From a virus, in IMG/VR virus record IMGVR_UViG_3300009376_000016, positions 1 through 61,577 of that record: a stretch of 61,577 bases of DNA. The stretch is one strand, 5' to 3'. Below are positions 31,159 through 40,506 of the stretch, piece by piece. Below the pieces are notes generated by a model. It was not told the origin of the DNA and searched no databases. It saw only the letters and a list, made by a program, of their open reading frames with translations. The first letter of the stretch is position 1. Each line of letters begins with the position of its first letter. The translations under genes and the position numbers were made by a program.

Positions 31159-33414
31159 CTAGTTTAAAATTTGTGTCATTGGGAATCCTAGTCTGGTGTA
31201 GTCTACCATGTAGAATCCTTGTGGACTTTTAATGACTGCATCAGAGTATTTAGTGTTAAGTAGCTCCTGTGCCATTACGCCCCTCCACTTGGTGTCCTTG
31301 TCCCACTTGTAGTTGAAAGAGTAAATGTTAGGAGAATTAGGAGTTTCTTTTTCAAGTAGTGTAATGTTGTCCTTCATCCTAGTATCAGAAATTCCTAAAG
31401 CCTTTGTAACACCACCGAGGATTCCTCCTCCACCTCCACCACCGCCACCTGAACTGGCAGCAGCATTAGCTTCCCTTTGCAGTTTCATCTGTTCCTCTTG
31501 ATATTTTTGAGTTTGTTGTGCCATAATGTCGTTCAACTGGGCCTGTGTCATACCTGCCTGTTCACCTATAAGACCACCCTGTGCTTGGACACCACCTAAC
31601 TGTGCTTGTTGCCCACCCTGTTGGGCTTGCAGTGCACCAATACCTTGACCCATCATCTGACCTTGACCTTGTATTCCCTGCATGGCAGAGGCTTGTCCCT
31701 GTCCATACAGACTTGCGGCACCTTGTGTTCCCTGCATACTCATCTGACCTGCTGCTTGTGCTCCTTGTACACCCAGTTGTGCTCCCTGCATACCATATCC
31801 TGTGGCTGCCTGACCCATTGCGGCCTGACCCTGTAGTGATGCAAGCTGTGCTTGTTGTTGGGCCGCTGCTCCCTGCATACCCATTTGACCTGCAGACTGT
31901 GCACCTTGAATACCCATCTGTGCCCCCTGCATCTGCATACCTGCGGCTTGACCTCTGAGTGCGGCTTGTTGTGCACCTAGACTAGCCTGTTGTCCTGCCA
32001 TGCCAGCCCTTTGACCTGCCATCCCAGCACCCTGTCCCATCAATCCTGCGGCCTGTCCAAGCTGTGACTGACCCATCTGCTGTCCTTGAAGTTGTGATGA
32101 TAGTGCTTCTGACCGTCCTGCCTGTGCCTGTTGTCCTGCAGATTGTTTCTGGAACTGTGCAACCTTGGAGGCTATCTCTGCAGGAGAAGCTCCTGACTGT
32201 GCCATCTCACGCCTCAGTTTTTCCTCACTACCCTTCTGAGATGCCATACGGCCTTCTTCCATCTGGCCTTTAAGCATTGCCGCTTGGGACTGCCCCACAT
32301 CACCAGACATAGCCTTCTCCCCCATTTTCTGTATCTGGCTCTCATATCCTGCAACATCCTTTTCAAATCCCTCCTTACCAAACCTCTCCTTAACTGCACC
32401 TACATCTGCCGCTCCTTCTTGTAAACCTGCGGCTCCTGCTTCTGCAGCAGCTTCTCCTTTTCCTGCTGCAGCTTGTATCCCGGCTGCTGCTTGAGAAGCC
32501 GCATCTGCCTGACCCTGTCCTGTTATGCCTTCATATCCTTTTCCAAGTTGCTCCATCTTCCCTTTTCCTTGAGAAGCAGCAGCTTGTCCTGCCTGAGTAC
32601 CTGCTTTTATTCCAGCGGCTGCTTCAGTAGCAGCGGCTCCATATTCACCTGCCGCTCCCTGCATATACTGTTGACCTGCGGCTCCCTGTGCTTGCATCTG
32701 CTCACCTAACTGGTCAAATTTTGGTGCATATGCCCCCATTGCTTCTGCACCTGCACCCAACTGTTCAGTAATTCCAGCAGCTTTATCTTTTAATCCACCA
32801 TACTCGTCCTTGTATCCTCCATACTCATCAATGTATCCTGCCCTCTCACTCTCTTGATACTCCTTCATTCTGGCATCACCAGCCTCCTTTTTACGTGCCT
32901 CTTCTCCTGCCTTATAGTCTGCAAATTTCTTCTTTTCTGCTGCTAATTGAGCGGCACTTATATTTGTACCTCTTCCACTTCCTCCACCTTTAGATTCACC
33001 ACCTGAACCATGTGCCATGTCCCTTACTCTTTTGTGTTCTGCATCCTTACTCTTTTTTTCTTTTATACTTCCTCCTCGACCTCTCTTAAAACTAGGAATA
33101 CCATACGGAGTCATTTCACCACTGCCACCCTGTCTCTTGAGCATTGCCATCTCTTCAGGACTCACGTATGCAAGGGATTCCATTTTACCTTCATTAGTCT
33201 CATACTGTTCTGGAACCTGTGTCATTCTCTGCTTGTCTTCCTGCAACTGTTGCCATGCACGCATCTTATCCATCATGCCCTTACTCTGTGCACGGTCTGC
33301 CTGTATCATACCGCCAACCTGTTGTCTGTGCATCTGTTGCTCTTTAGTCAGAGGTTTCTCTTTCTTGGCCCTCTGCTTGGCTAGGCCCATAAATCCCGGT
33401 TCTCTTTTCATCAT
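31159..33414 (-). CDS. Gly/Ala/Gln-rich virion protein with S74-type C-terminal domain
   Basis: This 751-residue protein has a basic N-terminus (1-170) and a long helical/low-complexity region rich in Gly, Ala, Gln and Met (about 200-640, repeated MQGAQ-type units). A run of nine Gly follows near 660, then a C-terminal SDTRMKDNI...GVMAQELL...VDYTRLG segment (about 675-751). That C-terminal pattern is the intramolecular chaperone domain of the peptidase S74 family, which normally trimerises tail spikes and then cuts itself off. Here it caps an unusual rod, so it may be a fibre or a trimeric internal protein. Confidence 0.65.
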   Translation of the reverse strand: MMKREPGFMGLAKQRAKKEKPLTKEQQMHRQQVGGMIQADRAQSKGMMDKMRAWQQLQEDKQRMTQVPEQYETNEGKMESLAYVSPEEMAMLKRQGGSGEMTPYGIPSFKRGRGGSIKEKKSKDAEHKRVRDMAHGSGGESKGGGSGRGTNISAAQLAAEKKKFADYKAGEEARKKEAGDARMKEYQESERAGYIDEYGGYKDEYGGLKDKAAGITEQLGAGAEAMGAYAPKFDQLGEQMQAQGAAGQQYMQGAAGEYGAAATEAAAGIKAGTQAGQAAASQGKGKMEQLGKGYEGITGQGQADAASQAAAGIQAAAGKGEAAAEAGAAGLQEGAADVGAVKERFGKEGFEKDVAGYESQIQKMGEKAMSGDVGQSQAAMLKGQMEEGRMASQKGSEEKLRREMAQSGASPAEIASKVAQFQKQSAGQQAQAGRSEALSSQLQGQQMGQSQLGQAAGLMGQGAGMAGQRAGMAGQQASLGAQQAALRGQAAGMQMQGAQMGIQGAQSAGQMGMQGAAAQQQAQLASLQGQAAMGQAATGYGMQGAQLGVQGAQAAGQMSMQGTQGAASLYGQGQASAMQGIQGQGQMMGQGIGALQAQQGGQQAQLGGVQAQGGLIGEQAGMTQAQLNDIMAQQTQKYQEEQMKLQREANAAASSGGGGGGGGGILGGVTKALGISDTRMKDNITLLEKETPNSPNIYSFNYKWDKDTKWRGVMAQELLNTKYSDAVIKSPQGFYMVDYTRLGFPMTQILN

Positions 33415-33415
33415 A

Positions 33416-34219
33416 TTACTGTCCTTGTGGTGATTGTTGCTGTGGTTGCTCCATGTCTAATAGAGTCTGATCTGTTTCAAATAGTGCTATATCCCCATCA
33501 CCATCTGTCTGTACCCACTGGAGTACCTGACCTGATGAGTTGGATGGAAAGTAGTCCTTGTGTGTCTTGTATCCTCCATCCTGTGGTATCTGTACCTCTG
33601 GTAGCCACTCTTTTAATATCTGTTCGCCATCCATAAACAGGGCCATCTCTACATTACCTTGGTAGGTAACCTGATATTCTGTATGAGCCTTTAGTCCCTT
33701 ATAATACTTGGCTGGTAGTGCCACTGGTCTTGAAGATAGTATCTGCCCCTTTTGTGCAGAAGATATAATCTGTTCAATATGTGGTATATACCCATATGCC
33801 AATGGAGGAAAGTACACCTTGATTGTGTCCTGCGCCTTTCCATTCCTTGGTATTAAAGACAATACCTTTTTTACACTATTATTTGGTCTTACTAATACTT
33901 CATCTACTGACATCTTAATCTGCATCCTGTCATTAAAAGTTATTTCATAGTAATGGAACAACGTATTTGTATTAAACTGTGACTCTGCCATTCCTTCAAA
34001 CTCATACCGTGTAATATCTGTAAGGTCTGTTGTGAACTGTGGTACCATTCCACCTGCACCTGCAGGAAGAGAGACTCGTCTTGTCTGCCGTACTGTGTGC
34101 TCCGGCAATGTTTTACCTGTTGCTGTCAGAATATTAGCACCATCTACAGTTACCTTGATAGTAGGTTGACCCAAATACTCTAGCATTATTGACTGGAATA
34201 CCTTCCTTTTCTTAATCAT
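33416..34219 (-). CDS. Virion structural protein with stopper-like beta module
   Basis: This 267-residue protein is beta-rich. Its N-terminal 80 residues (FQSIMLEYLGQPTIKVTVDGA ... LPAGAGGMVPQF...YEFEG) resemble the last 75 residues of the 1,040-residue protein at 34398 (FDSVTLTYTGTPNIAVKLDS ... FPAMTEGHLPHV...YSFEAE). A second similar half follows (VYFPPLAYGYIPHIEQI). It is probably part of the neck or tail and may assemble beside the stopper. The C-terminus is Gln-rich. Confidence 0.6.
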   Translation of the reverse strand: MIKKRKVFQSIMLEYLGQPTIKVTVDGANILTATGKTLPEHTVRQTRRVSLPAGAGGMVPQFTTDLTDITRYEFEGMAESQFNTNTLFHYYEITFNDRMQIKMSVDEVLVRPNNSVKKVLSLIPRNGKAQDTIKVYFPPLAYGYIPHIEQIISSAQKGQILSSRPVALPAKYYKGLKAHTEYQVTYQGNVEMALFMDGEQILKEWLPEVQIPQDGGYKTHKDYFPSNSSGQVLQWVQTDGDGDIALFETDQTLLDMEQPQQQSPQGQ

Positions 34220-34398
34220 AACAAGTCTGTATCTTTCTCATTTTCTAATGTTGTGACTCTGGTCTTTAATGCTATTATCTCTTTACGCAAAGCCCTTACA
34301 TTTTCATTAGTCTGTCTCAGTGCATCAATGGTTAATTGGTCTTCAATACCAAAAAAATTATCTGCTTCTGTAACTCCCATTGTAGGGGTCTCTGCCAT
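34216..34398 (-). CDS. Small coiled-coil protein
   Basis: This 60-residue protein has a heptad-like helix from about residue 20 to the end (LRQTNENVRALRKEIIALKTRVTTLENEK). It overlaps its neighbours at both ends (stop/start overlaps of 1-4 bases), so it is translated with the stopper and the 33416 product. It may be a small structural or assembly partner. Confidence 0.65.
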   Translation of the reverse strand: MAETPTMGVTEADNFFGIEDQLTIDALRQTNENVRALRKEIIALKTRVTTLENEKDTDLL

Positions 34399-37300
34399 TA
34401 TATAACCTCTGCTTCAAAAGAGTAACCCGATACTCTGCTTGTTTCTGTTTCTTGTGCAATAACATGAGGCAGATGCCCTTCTGTCATTGCAGGAAAGAAG
34501 AGTACAGATGTTCCTGTATTACCTGTTCCGGGGTCAGTCAAATCAATACTTGCTATTTTTTCAACTGAGTCCAACTTAACTGCTATATTTGGTGTTCCTG
34601 TATAAGTCAAGGTAACAGAATCAAATCTTTTCTTTTGTAGTTCTGCAAGAGCATCATATTTTATAGCTACTGATGTAATCTTTCCTGAACAATTAACAAA
34701 TTCAATACTTGCACGATTAGCTACTTTTGCTGTTGATAAATATAGTGCCCTATTAAATTCAACAATAGGTGTGCCAAAAGAAAAAGTATCAGTAAGACTT
34801 CCATCACATTTTATATTGACAGTTCCTGAGAAGTCTGAACCTGTTATGTATACACTATAGTATGCCTTTTCTGCAGTAATATTACCACCAGTAAAATCTC
34901 TAGTTTCAAAGGAATACGTATTTTCAGTACCTCCTCCTACATATCCTGCTTCAGTGTATAACTTGTTATTGACTCCCCTATAATGAAAATTAGTAGCCCT
35001 GCCTGTTGATTTACTAATTTGAGGACTCTGTCTCATGTCTACCTTCCATCCATCACTTCCATCTGCAAGTAGATAATATGTATTATCAATAACTCCAGAT
35101 ACATTATCCAATATATTCTCACTTGGATTTGCAAAATTTTGAATTAATCCATCTGTTAATACAGTTACATTCCTTCCATCAAACAAGCATATACCTGTAT
35201 GAGATGCATAAATTATTGAGTCTTTTATCTTTGATATGGTCTTATGACCTCCTATTGGTATTCCGTGTATAGTAGGCACCTCAACCTTTCTCATTTCATT
35301 GTGTGCATTACCATACACACGGTACACCCCAAACTCTGTAAAGACAACTGCCTCACCACCACGAGACACAATACCAGTAATCTGACCATCAAAGTCTAAG
35401 TAACCGTCTATTGCATAGTTATTAGGCTTTGCATAGTTGCTTATGTATAGCTTCGTGTCTACTGCCCCCATAAAAAAGTTATTAAATTCAGTAAGATACT
35501 TCATACCGTAGGGTACACTGGTAGGATTGTCTACTGGTTCTATTTCTATCAAGGCTCTGGGAGGAGTAAAATCAATATAGGAACCACATCCGTCATGGTT
35601 TGAATCACCATTATCTCCAGTTACTGTAGTGTTTTCCACGCTGGTACTGGCAAACACATACTCCCTAGTATCATCACTGTATGGCCTTCCTGTTACATCA
35701 TCTATATCATCTGAAGTAAACTTCACACAAAAGTGTAGGTCTATGTCATGGTGAGAACTTGAACCGTATAAACTTATGGGAGACCCTGTTGTGAGTAGTG
35801 TTGTTTCTCCTGAAACAGAGGCAGGTTCTATTACTGCAGTCCCAGTAGCATGATCACTACCACTAGGAGCATTATCTATTGTTACTACAGGAGCACTGGT
35901 ATATCCATTACCCTTATTTGTAATGATGATATTTGTTAATGAACCGCCTGTAAGTATGGCCTTAGCTGTTGCCCTAACACCATTCCCACCCGGAACTGCT
36001 ATACTAATAGCTGGAACTGCAACGTAGTTAGCACCATCATTAGTTATTGTTATGCTTGTTATACCTCCAGAGGTATATGATTTCTGGGCACCAGATGCCC
36101 CAAATCCGTACCACTTGGCCTTCCACTCTGCCCCCGTAGGAAGCTGGTTGCACTCTATAGTAACATCGTTAGTACTAAGGACTACACGTACAGACAGAGG
36201 ATTACCGTCACTCTGTGAAGTTAATAGTATGTCCTCAACTTTTTTAACTATGGATGAGGTTCCTCCTACACGGTACAGTGCAAACTTACCATAATTACTT
36301 GCATTGGTATCCCTCTTGTTGACCTCATACTTAATGATTGCTGGAACATTAGTGTGTGTAGAGTCAGAGTTAATGTTTGCTATACCCTGTCCTATTGATG
36401 TTAGGTCAGATATACCACCCTCTGCACCTGTTGCATCATCAAACCTAGCGATTCCCCACTGCATAGGTATAGGAAAGTTCTGTGTTATCCACTTCAAGGA
36501 GTGACCTACTGCACGTGATGTATTATCATCAGGTAATTGTGAGACCGTTACTCTCTGTGGATCAGGTTTAAGTATCTCTAGTGGAAATATCTTAGTCAGG
36601 ACACCGTCTATTATTCTTGCAGGTGCAGTGTTTATCGTGAGAGTCACACTTGACCCTCCTGCTGTTATGGTCTTGTCAATGGTGATGATGTTTGTTCCAA
36701 AGTCTATACTCTCTATCTTTGCACCTAAAGGTACTCCAGTGCCAACTACACTATCGGAGACAATGACCTTAGCTGCATCTGCGGCTGTAAGAGTTATTAA
36801 TCCTGTACCGTTTGCTAGTGTGGTGGCTACAATGGAAAAGTTTTCACGGCCCATGTACAAGTCCTCATTATATTCAACAAATGAGGTTACAGAACCAAGG
36901 TTAAGTTCTGTATCATTGACACTAACAGAAGTTACTGAGGTGAGAGTATGTACGCCTGAGCCTGTATTTGTGATGTCTACAACTGATCCATCCTTGGTTG
37001 CAGACAGAGTTAATGTATTAGCGGCAGGAGTTGCGAGTACATAGTAGGTTGTAAGTAGTGCTAACCCTGCAGGTAAAGTTCCTGCTGTGGTTAGTACTAC
37101 AGTGTCATCATTAACTAGACCGTGATTTGCACTTGTAGTAATTACGTCTGAAGTAGCGGCTGTAAACGTATAGGTCACACCTACTTGGTATGTACCTGTT
37201 TCATTAATTGTGAGTGGATTGCCTAAATCTGTAGAAGGGATTGTTACAGGAGCATAAGAACTTCCTACTACTGGAGTTTCTCCTGCATCTACAACAACAA

Positions 37301-37520
37301 GAGGATAGTCATTCGCTAGGTCAGTGCCTACCCAAGAGCCGCCCTTTTCATAGAAGAATTGCTTTCCTCCACCATCTCCTCCAATGCCTGTATCAGGACG
37401 TACATCTCCATGCGTAAAGTCTGTATTGAGGGCTGCCTGAACCATATTCTCCGGCAACTTGTGTGCTGGTACTCGTGTGTTCAGTCCTCCTGTAAAGTCT
37501 GTTTGTCTTTCTAATGCCAT
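34398..37520 (-). CDS. Tail stopper/stabilisation protein (P22 gp10-like)
   Basis: This 1,040-residue protein starts RQTDFTGGLNTRVPAHKLPENMVQAALNTDFTHGDVRP. This DFxGGLN...A.N.df..G..R pattern is common at the start of podovirus neck proteins that close the portal after packaging. The body is beta-rich with propeller-like repeats (SIIYASHTGICLFDGRNVTVLTDG, VVFTEFGVYRVYG). An HGLVNDDTVVLTTAGTLP module near residues 120-190 resembles an E1-FCCH-like insert seen also at 47257 and 50520. The last 75 residues are shared with 33416. Assignment to gp10 is by position and N-terminal pattern, not full homology. Confidence 0.65.
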   Translation of the reverse strand: MALERQTDFTGGLNTRVPAHKLPENMVQAALNTDFTHGDVRPDTGIGGDGGGKQFFYEKGGSWVGTDLANDYPLVVVDAGETPVVGSSYAPVTIPSTDLGNPLTINETGTYQVGVTYTFTAATSDVITTSANHGLVNDDTVVLTTAGTLPAGLALLTTYYVLATPAANTLTLSATKDGSVVDITNTGSGVHTLTSVTSVSVNDTELNLGSVTSFVEYNEDLYMGRENFSIVATTLANGTGLITLTAADAAKVIVSDSVVGTGVPLGAKIESIDFGTNIITIDKTITAGGSSVTLTINTAPARIIDGVLTKIFPLEILKPDPQRVTVSQLPDDNTSRAVGHSLKWITQNFPIPMQWGIARFDDATGAEGGISDLTSIGQGIANINSDSTHTNVPAIIKYEVNKRDTNASNYGKFALYRVGGTSSIVKKVEDILLTSQSDGNPLSVRVVLSTNDVTIECNQLPTGAEWKAKWYGFGASGAQKSYTSGGITSITITNDGANYVAVPAISIAVPGGNGVRATAKAILTGGSLTNIIITNKGNGYTSAPVVTIDNAPSGSDHATGTAVIEPASVSGETTLLTTGSPISLYGSSSHHDIDLHFCVKFTSDDIDDVTGRPYSDDTREYVFASTSVENTTVTGDNGDSNHDGCGSYIDFTPPRALIEIEPVDNPTSVPYGMKYLTEFNNFFMGAVDTKLYISNYAKPNNYAIDGYLDFDGQITGIVSRGGEAVVFTEFGVYRVYGNAHNEMRKVEVPTIHGIPIGGHKTISKIKDSIIYASHTGICLFDGRNVTVLTDGLIQNFANPSENILDNVSGVIDNTYYLLADGSDGWKVDMRQSPQISKSTGRATNFHYRGVNNKLYTEAGYVGGGTENTYSFETRDFTGGNITAEKAYYSVYITGSDFSGTVNIKCDGSLTDTFSFGTPIVEFNRALYLSTAKVANRASIEFVNCSGKITSVAIKYDALAELQKKRFDSVTLTYTGTPNIAVKLDSVEKIASIDLTDPGTGNTGTSVLFFPAMTEGHLPHVIAQETETSRVSGYSFEAEVI

Positions 37521-37523
37521 TCA

Positions 37524-38804
37524 TCAAACTTTTATAATATAATTGACTGCAATAATTGGTGACAGGTTATTATGTGCACCATCTCCACCTTCATTTGCTA
37601 CAGTTGTTGAGTGAGTGTGTGTTGTTGAAGTCAGGGCTGTATTTACAGTACCTGAACCAGTAATTGATATTGAAGGATTTGAGGTTGGATTTGTTGTGTT
37701 TGCTGTACTTACTCCTGTAGTAGTATTATTACTTGGGCCATCAAGACTGCCAAGACTACCCGGAGTAGCTAGAGACCCAACATCACCCGGAGTTGATGAT
37801 TTACCAGTAACATCATGAGTGTGACCAGCATGTTCTACTATTGTCCCTGAATTAGTAAGATGAATTTCTGTACCACTACCACCAACATCCCAACTGTTTG
37901 GCGTGTTAACATACGATCCACCAGATATTCTCATCAACTGATTATAGGAACCATTTCCGTGATTGTGAACACCATCGGTAGCAGCAGTATAATCTCCATT
38001 ACTATGTGTGTGGCTAGTTAAAGAGTGTGTGTGGCTCTGTAAAGCATGAGTATGATTTTGCATCTCATGTGTATGTGCCATTGGATGCACATGATTCGGC
38101 AGAGTAGGATTATTTATAGATACAGTAACTGCTCCGCTATTCAGTGCCTGTCCTGAAACAACAGCCGAACTTGTGGTTGCTCCTCCATGATCGTGTTGAG
38201 GCATCTCAGCAACAACTAATGTATGAGTCTCTGTACCTGAAGTTGCACCTATTGCTCTTGCTGTAAGTCCTGCAGTAATACTATTAGCTGCTCCTGTGTG
38301 TACTCCTACAGGAGACCTTGACCTGAAGTCTGGGAGTTTGACTGTGTTTGTTCCCCACGCTGGACTGCCTGAATTGCCCCAGTTGCTGTTAGTCTTTAAT
38401 AGATTGAATAATGGTTCATAATCATTACCTTTCCCGTCTGCATTATAGTGTGTTCCACCATTACCACTTGTACTACTGATAGTGTCACCATTACAGTATA
38501 ACCATCCAGCAGGAGGAGCATTTGGCCCTTCATTACCTGCGTACATCCGTATCTCACCAGTAAAACCAGAGAAGTTGTTGAATCCTGTTACCTTAGATTG
38601 TAAATCTACTGTATCTGTAGTTGCATTACCAACCACCATATTACCGTTGAAAGTGGAAAGACCACTCACGGTTAATGTACCTGTTACAGTTAATCCTAAT
38701 GTAGTTGTGGCTTGCAAATTAGTAGTGGCATTAGAATCCAGCGTTACATTTGCTGTTCCTGTATTACTAAGATGTCTAACTTCATTTACTTTTAATGTAC
38801 TCAT
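37524..38804 (-). CDS. Tail collar-domain fibre protein
   Basis: This 426-residue protein starts STLKVNEVRHLSNTGTANVTLDSN, a common fibre-binding N-terminus. A phage tail collar domain follows (GEIRMYAGNEGPNAPPAGWLYCNGDTI ... LPDFRSRSPVGV, about residues 80-190). The C-terminal half carries tandem HxH heptads (NHTHALQSHTHSLTSHTHS, about 240-265) and THTLV..MPQHDHGG, like iron-binding His in T4 gp37-type tips. It is probably a receptor-binding fibre. It overlaps the small basic gene upstream by ATGA. Confidence 0.8.
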   Translation of the reverse strand: MSTLKVNEVRHLSNTGTANVTLDSNATTNLQATTTLGLTVTGTLTVSGLSTFNGNMVVGNATTDTVDLQSKVTGFNNFSGFTGEIRMYAGNEGPNAPPAGWLYCNGDTISSTSGNGGTHYNADGKGNDYEPLFNLLKTNSNWGNSGSPAWGTNTVKLPDFRSRSPVGVHTGAANSITAGLTARAIGATSGTETHTLVVAEMPQHDHGGATTSSAVVSGQALNSGAVTVSINNPTLPNHVHPMAHTHEMQNHTHALQSHTHSLTSHTHSNGDYTAATDGVHNHGNGSYNQLMRISGGSYVNTPNSWDVGGSGTEIHLTNSGTIVEHAGHTHDVTGKSSTPGDVGSLATPGSLGSLDGPSNNTTTGVSTANTTNPTSNPSISITGSGTVNTALTSTTHTHSTTVANEGGDGAHNNLSPIIAVNYIIKV

Positions 38805-38890
38805 TCTTCTCTACTTTTCTCTTTTTGTTTACGCTTATCCCTGTAAGGATTACCATTACCTGTCCTTACTTTCTTCTTCTTCTTACTCAT
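38801..38890 (-). CDS. Hypothetical 29-residue basic peptide
   Basis: MSKKKKKVRTGNGNPYRDKR... is flanked by ATGA overlaps on both sides, with the lysis peptidase before it and the collar fibre after it. The net charge is strongly positive. The exact overlaps argue it is translated. Role unknown. Confidence 0.55.
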   Translation of the reverse strand: MSKKKKKVRTGNGNPYRDKRKQKEKSREE

Positions 38891-39348
38891 GTATACACAA
38901 GCCCCTTCTTATATACTGTCTTACCCTTCTCCTTTACTGCAGTAAGAACCTGTTTTCTGTTTTCTAATCTGTTGTATGAACAATGTACCCAACCATCCCT
39001 GTCGTCCTTACCCGGATACTCAAGTATCAGTTGGTCAAAGCACCGATTCTCCTTTATCCATTCTGCAAGGAGGGCATTGCTTACAGAGTAAGTTTCAAAG
39101 TCTGCCGCTTCTCCCCTAGTGTGCTGAGACTTATCTCCGCTACCAATGGCACGATTCAACTCCAAGACTCTCAGACCAGAATTGATACTGATAGCCCCAA
39201 ACTTGTCCCTGCACGGCTGTAGTATCTTGACTGTCAGGGCAACTAGGTTCATGAGTTGCTCCTGATCTGGTTCGTTCCTTATACCCTTCCTTATTGCAGT
39301 CTGACTCCGTGTCAGTTCTCGTAAGGAAAAGTTTTTACTTAGTTGCAT
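38887..39348 (-). CDS. Peptidase M15 endolysin (D,D-carboxypeptidase-like)
   Basis: This 153-residue protein matches the M15_3 family: ...NFSLRELTRSQTA at the N-terminus, NSGLRVLELNRAIG, then SQHTRGEAADFE (about residues 78-90) with the zinc ligands His and Asp, and GWVHCSY near residue 130 with the last His. It cuts peptide cross-links of the cell wall. No signal peptide is seen, so a holin would be needed. Candidate holins follow in the same cassette. Confidence 0.85.
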   Translation of the reverse strand: MQLSKNFSLRELTRSQTAIRKGIRNEPDQEQLMNLVALTVKILQPCRDKFGAISINSGLRVLELNRAIGSGDKSQHTRGEAADFETYSVSNALLAEWIKENRCFDQLILEYPGKDDRDGWVHCSYNRLENRKQVLTAVKEKGKTVYKKGLVYT

Positions 39349-39533
39349 TAGCTGAATAAATCTCTGAATGATTTAAACGGATTATCGGGCATCTCTTCTA
39401 CAACTGCATCTAAGAGTACCTTCTGGTTGTCGCTAAGATTATCATCTATAGCCTTCTGTACGTGTTCTACTGCCAGATCCTGTGCCTTGTCTACTACAAG
39501 ACTTTGAATTATATTAATCAGTAAAGCCGGATT
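39348..39533 (-). CDS. Hypothetical lysis-cassette protein
   Basis: This 61-residue protein (MNPALLINIIQSLVVDKAQDLA...) starts at 39533 behind AAAGGAGAAAC; the longer in-frame reading from 39623 lacks such a site and lies in the preceding gene. It is mostly helical and acidic. It overlaps the holin-like gene by 20 bases. Function unknown. Confidence 0.6.
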   Translation of the reverse strand, partial: NPALLINIIQSLVVDKAQDLAVEHVQKAIDDNLSDNQKVLLDAVVEEMPDNPFKSFRDLFS

Positions 39534-39822
39534 CATCTGTTTCTCCTTTAGCATAGTTTGGTTTAGTTGGAGGAGGCAATATATTCTTTTCCTCCTCTTG
39601 ATGCAGGTCTCCTCCGCTCTCAAAATAGAACTTGGCTATCCCTGCAAGGATGGGAATAAACGCCCCAATCAAAATATTTAATAAGTCTTTTGAGGATGTT
39701 GCGAGTTCATCACTTGCTGTCAACATCATGTGTACTATATAGCTAAAGATTGCCATTGCCACTATAGCTATTGCAAATCTTGCATAAAATCTAACTAATT
39801 GAATCTTATCATTCACGCTCAT
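39514..39822 (-). CDS. Holin-like two-segment membrane protein
   Basis: This 102-residue protein has two hydrophobic segments: FAIAIVAMAIFSYIVHMML (about 15-33) and LLNILIGAFIPILAGIAKFYF (about 47-67). The C-terminal tail is charged. Size, topology and place next to an M15 endolysin fit a holin. I cannot assign a specific holin family. Confidence 0.65.
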   Translation of the reverse strand: MSVNDKIQLVRFYARFAIAIVAMAIFSYIVHMMLTASDELATSSKDLLNILIGAFIPILAGIAKFYFESGGDLHQEEEKNILPPPTKPNYAKGETDESGFTD

Positions 39823-39823
39823 A

Positions 39824-39919
39824 TCATCCTAAGTAAGTAAATATTAAGTCTAAAAAAATGTAAGTCATAAAACTCACTATTAAAAACAGTGGGATATACA
39901 CCACCAACTTTGTCTTCAT
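39824..39919 (-). CDS. 31-residue single-span membrane peptide
   Basis: MKTKLVVYIPLFLIVSFMTYIFLDLI... is a single hydrophobic helix with a basic N-terminus. It lies in the lysis cassette between two holin-like genes, nearly abutting the next start. It may act as an antiholin or holin accessory. Confidence 0.5.
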   Translation of the reverse strand: MKTKLVVYIPLFLIVSFMTYIFLDLIFTYLG

Positions 39920-39929
39920 CTTTAATTAA

Positions 39930-40229
39930 TCAACCCTTTTTTGTTATCTGGTTTAATAAATTATCCATTGACTTTGTGTTTGCTTCTAGACTTGCTGATA
40001 TTTTATTTATGGCATCATTGCTCTGTTGAGCCAAGTCAAAGACTCTCTTATCGTTATCTGCTTCTCTCTTAGTGAAGTCATCTATAATCCTTTGTCTTTC
40101 TTCACGACCTCTCTCAGCAGCTTCTTCTGCTTTCACAAACTGGAACTTAATGAACCACAAGGCTAGTAAACTGTAAACGACTGGTGCACCTAGATTTTGT
40201 ATTATGTCAATTACTTCCTGTGAGTTCAT
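39930..40229 (-). CDS. Membrane-anchored coiled-coil protein (holin-like or spanin-like)
   Basis: This 99-residue protein has one transmembrane helix (VVYSLLALWFIKFQFV, about 17-32) followed by a long charged coiled coil (EEAAERGREERQRIIDDF ... LEANTKSMDNLLNQI). This matches both BhlA-type holins and inner-membrane spanins (Rz-like). It overlaps the next upstream gene by 23 bases. Confidence 0.6.
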   Translation of the reverse strand: MNSQEVIDIIQNLGAPVVYSLLALWFIKFQFVKAEEAAERGREERQRIIDDFTKREADNDKRVFDLAQQSNDAINKISASLEANTKSMDNLLNQITKKG

Positions 40230-40497
40230 CAGGTTCCTCCTTCTCTTCGGTTTCTTTAGCTAATTGTTCAGCTTCATATTGTTTATTAACTTTATCAGCC
40301 CAATCCGCTCCGAGATCAGAGTAATGCTCATTCCAGCTTGGTATCTCAAAGATACCTCCATTTTCCTTATATAAAATCATCCTGTTTGTATCTTCATAGA
40401 ACTTATGTCCTATAACTTTTTTAGACTGCCACTTCTGTCCTTTCTCTTTCCAATTAAAAACGTAACTTATATATTTTTCTTGTACCTCTTCTTCCAT
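40207..40497 (-). CDS. Hypothetical protein
   Basis: This 96-residue protein has a Lys/Trp-rich middle (YVFNWKEKGQKWQSKKVIGHKFYEDTNRMILY) and an acidic C-terminus (EETEEKEEPDEL-type). No signal peptide. Unrecognised. The lysis-cassette position is the only context. Confidence 0.6.
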   Translation of the reverse strand: MEEEVQEKYISYVFNWKEKGQKWQSKKVIGHKFYEDTNRMILYKENGGIFEIPSWNEHYSDLGADWADKVNKQYEAEQLAKETEEKEEPDELTGSN

Positions 40498-40506
40498 GTG
40501 TCTCCT

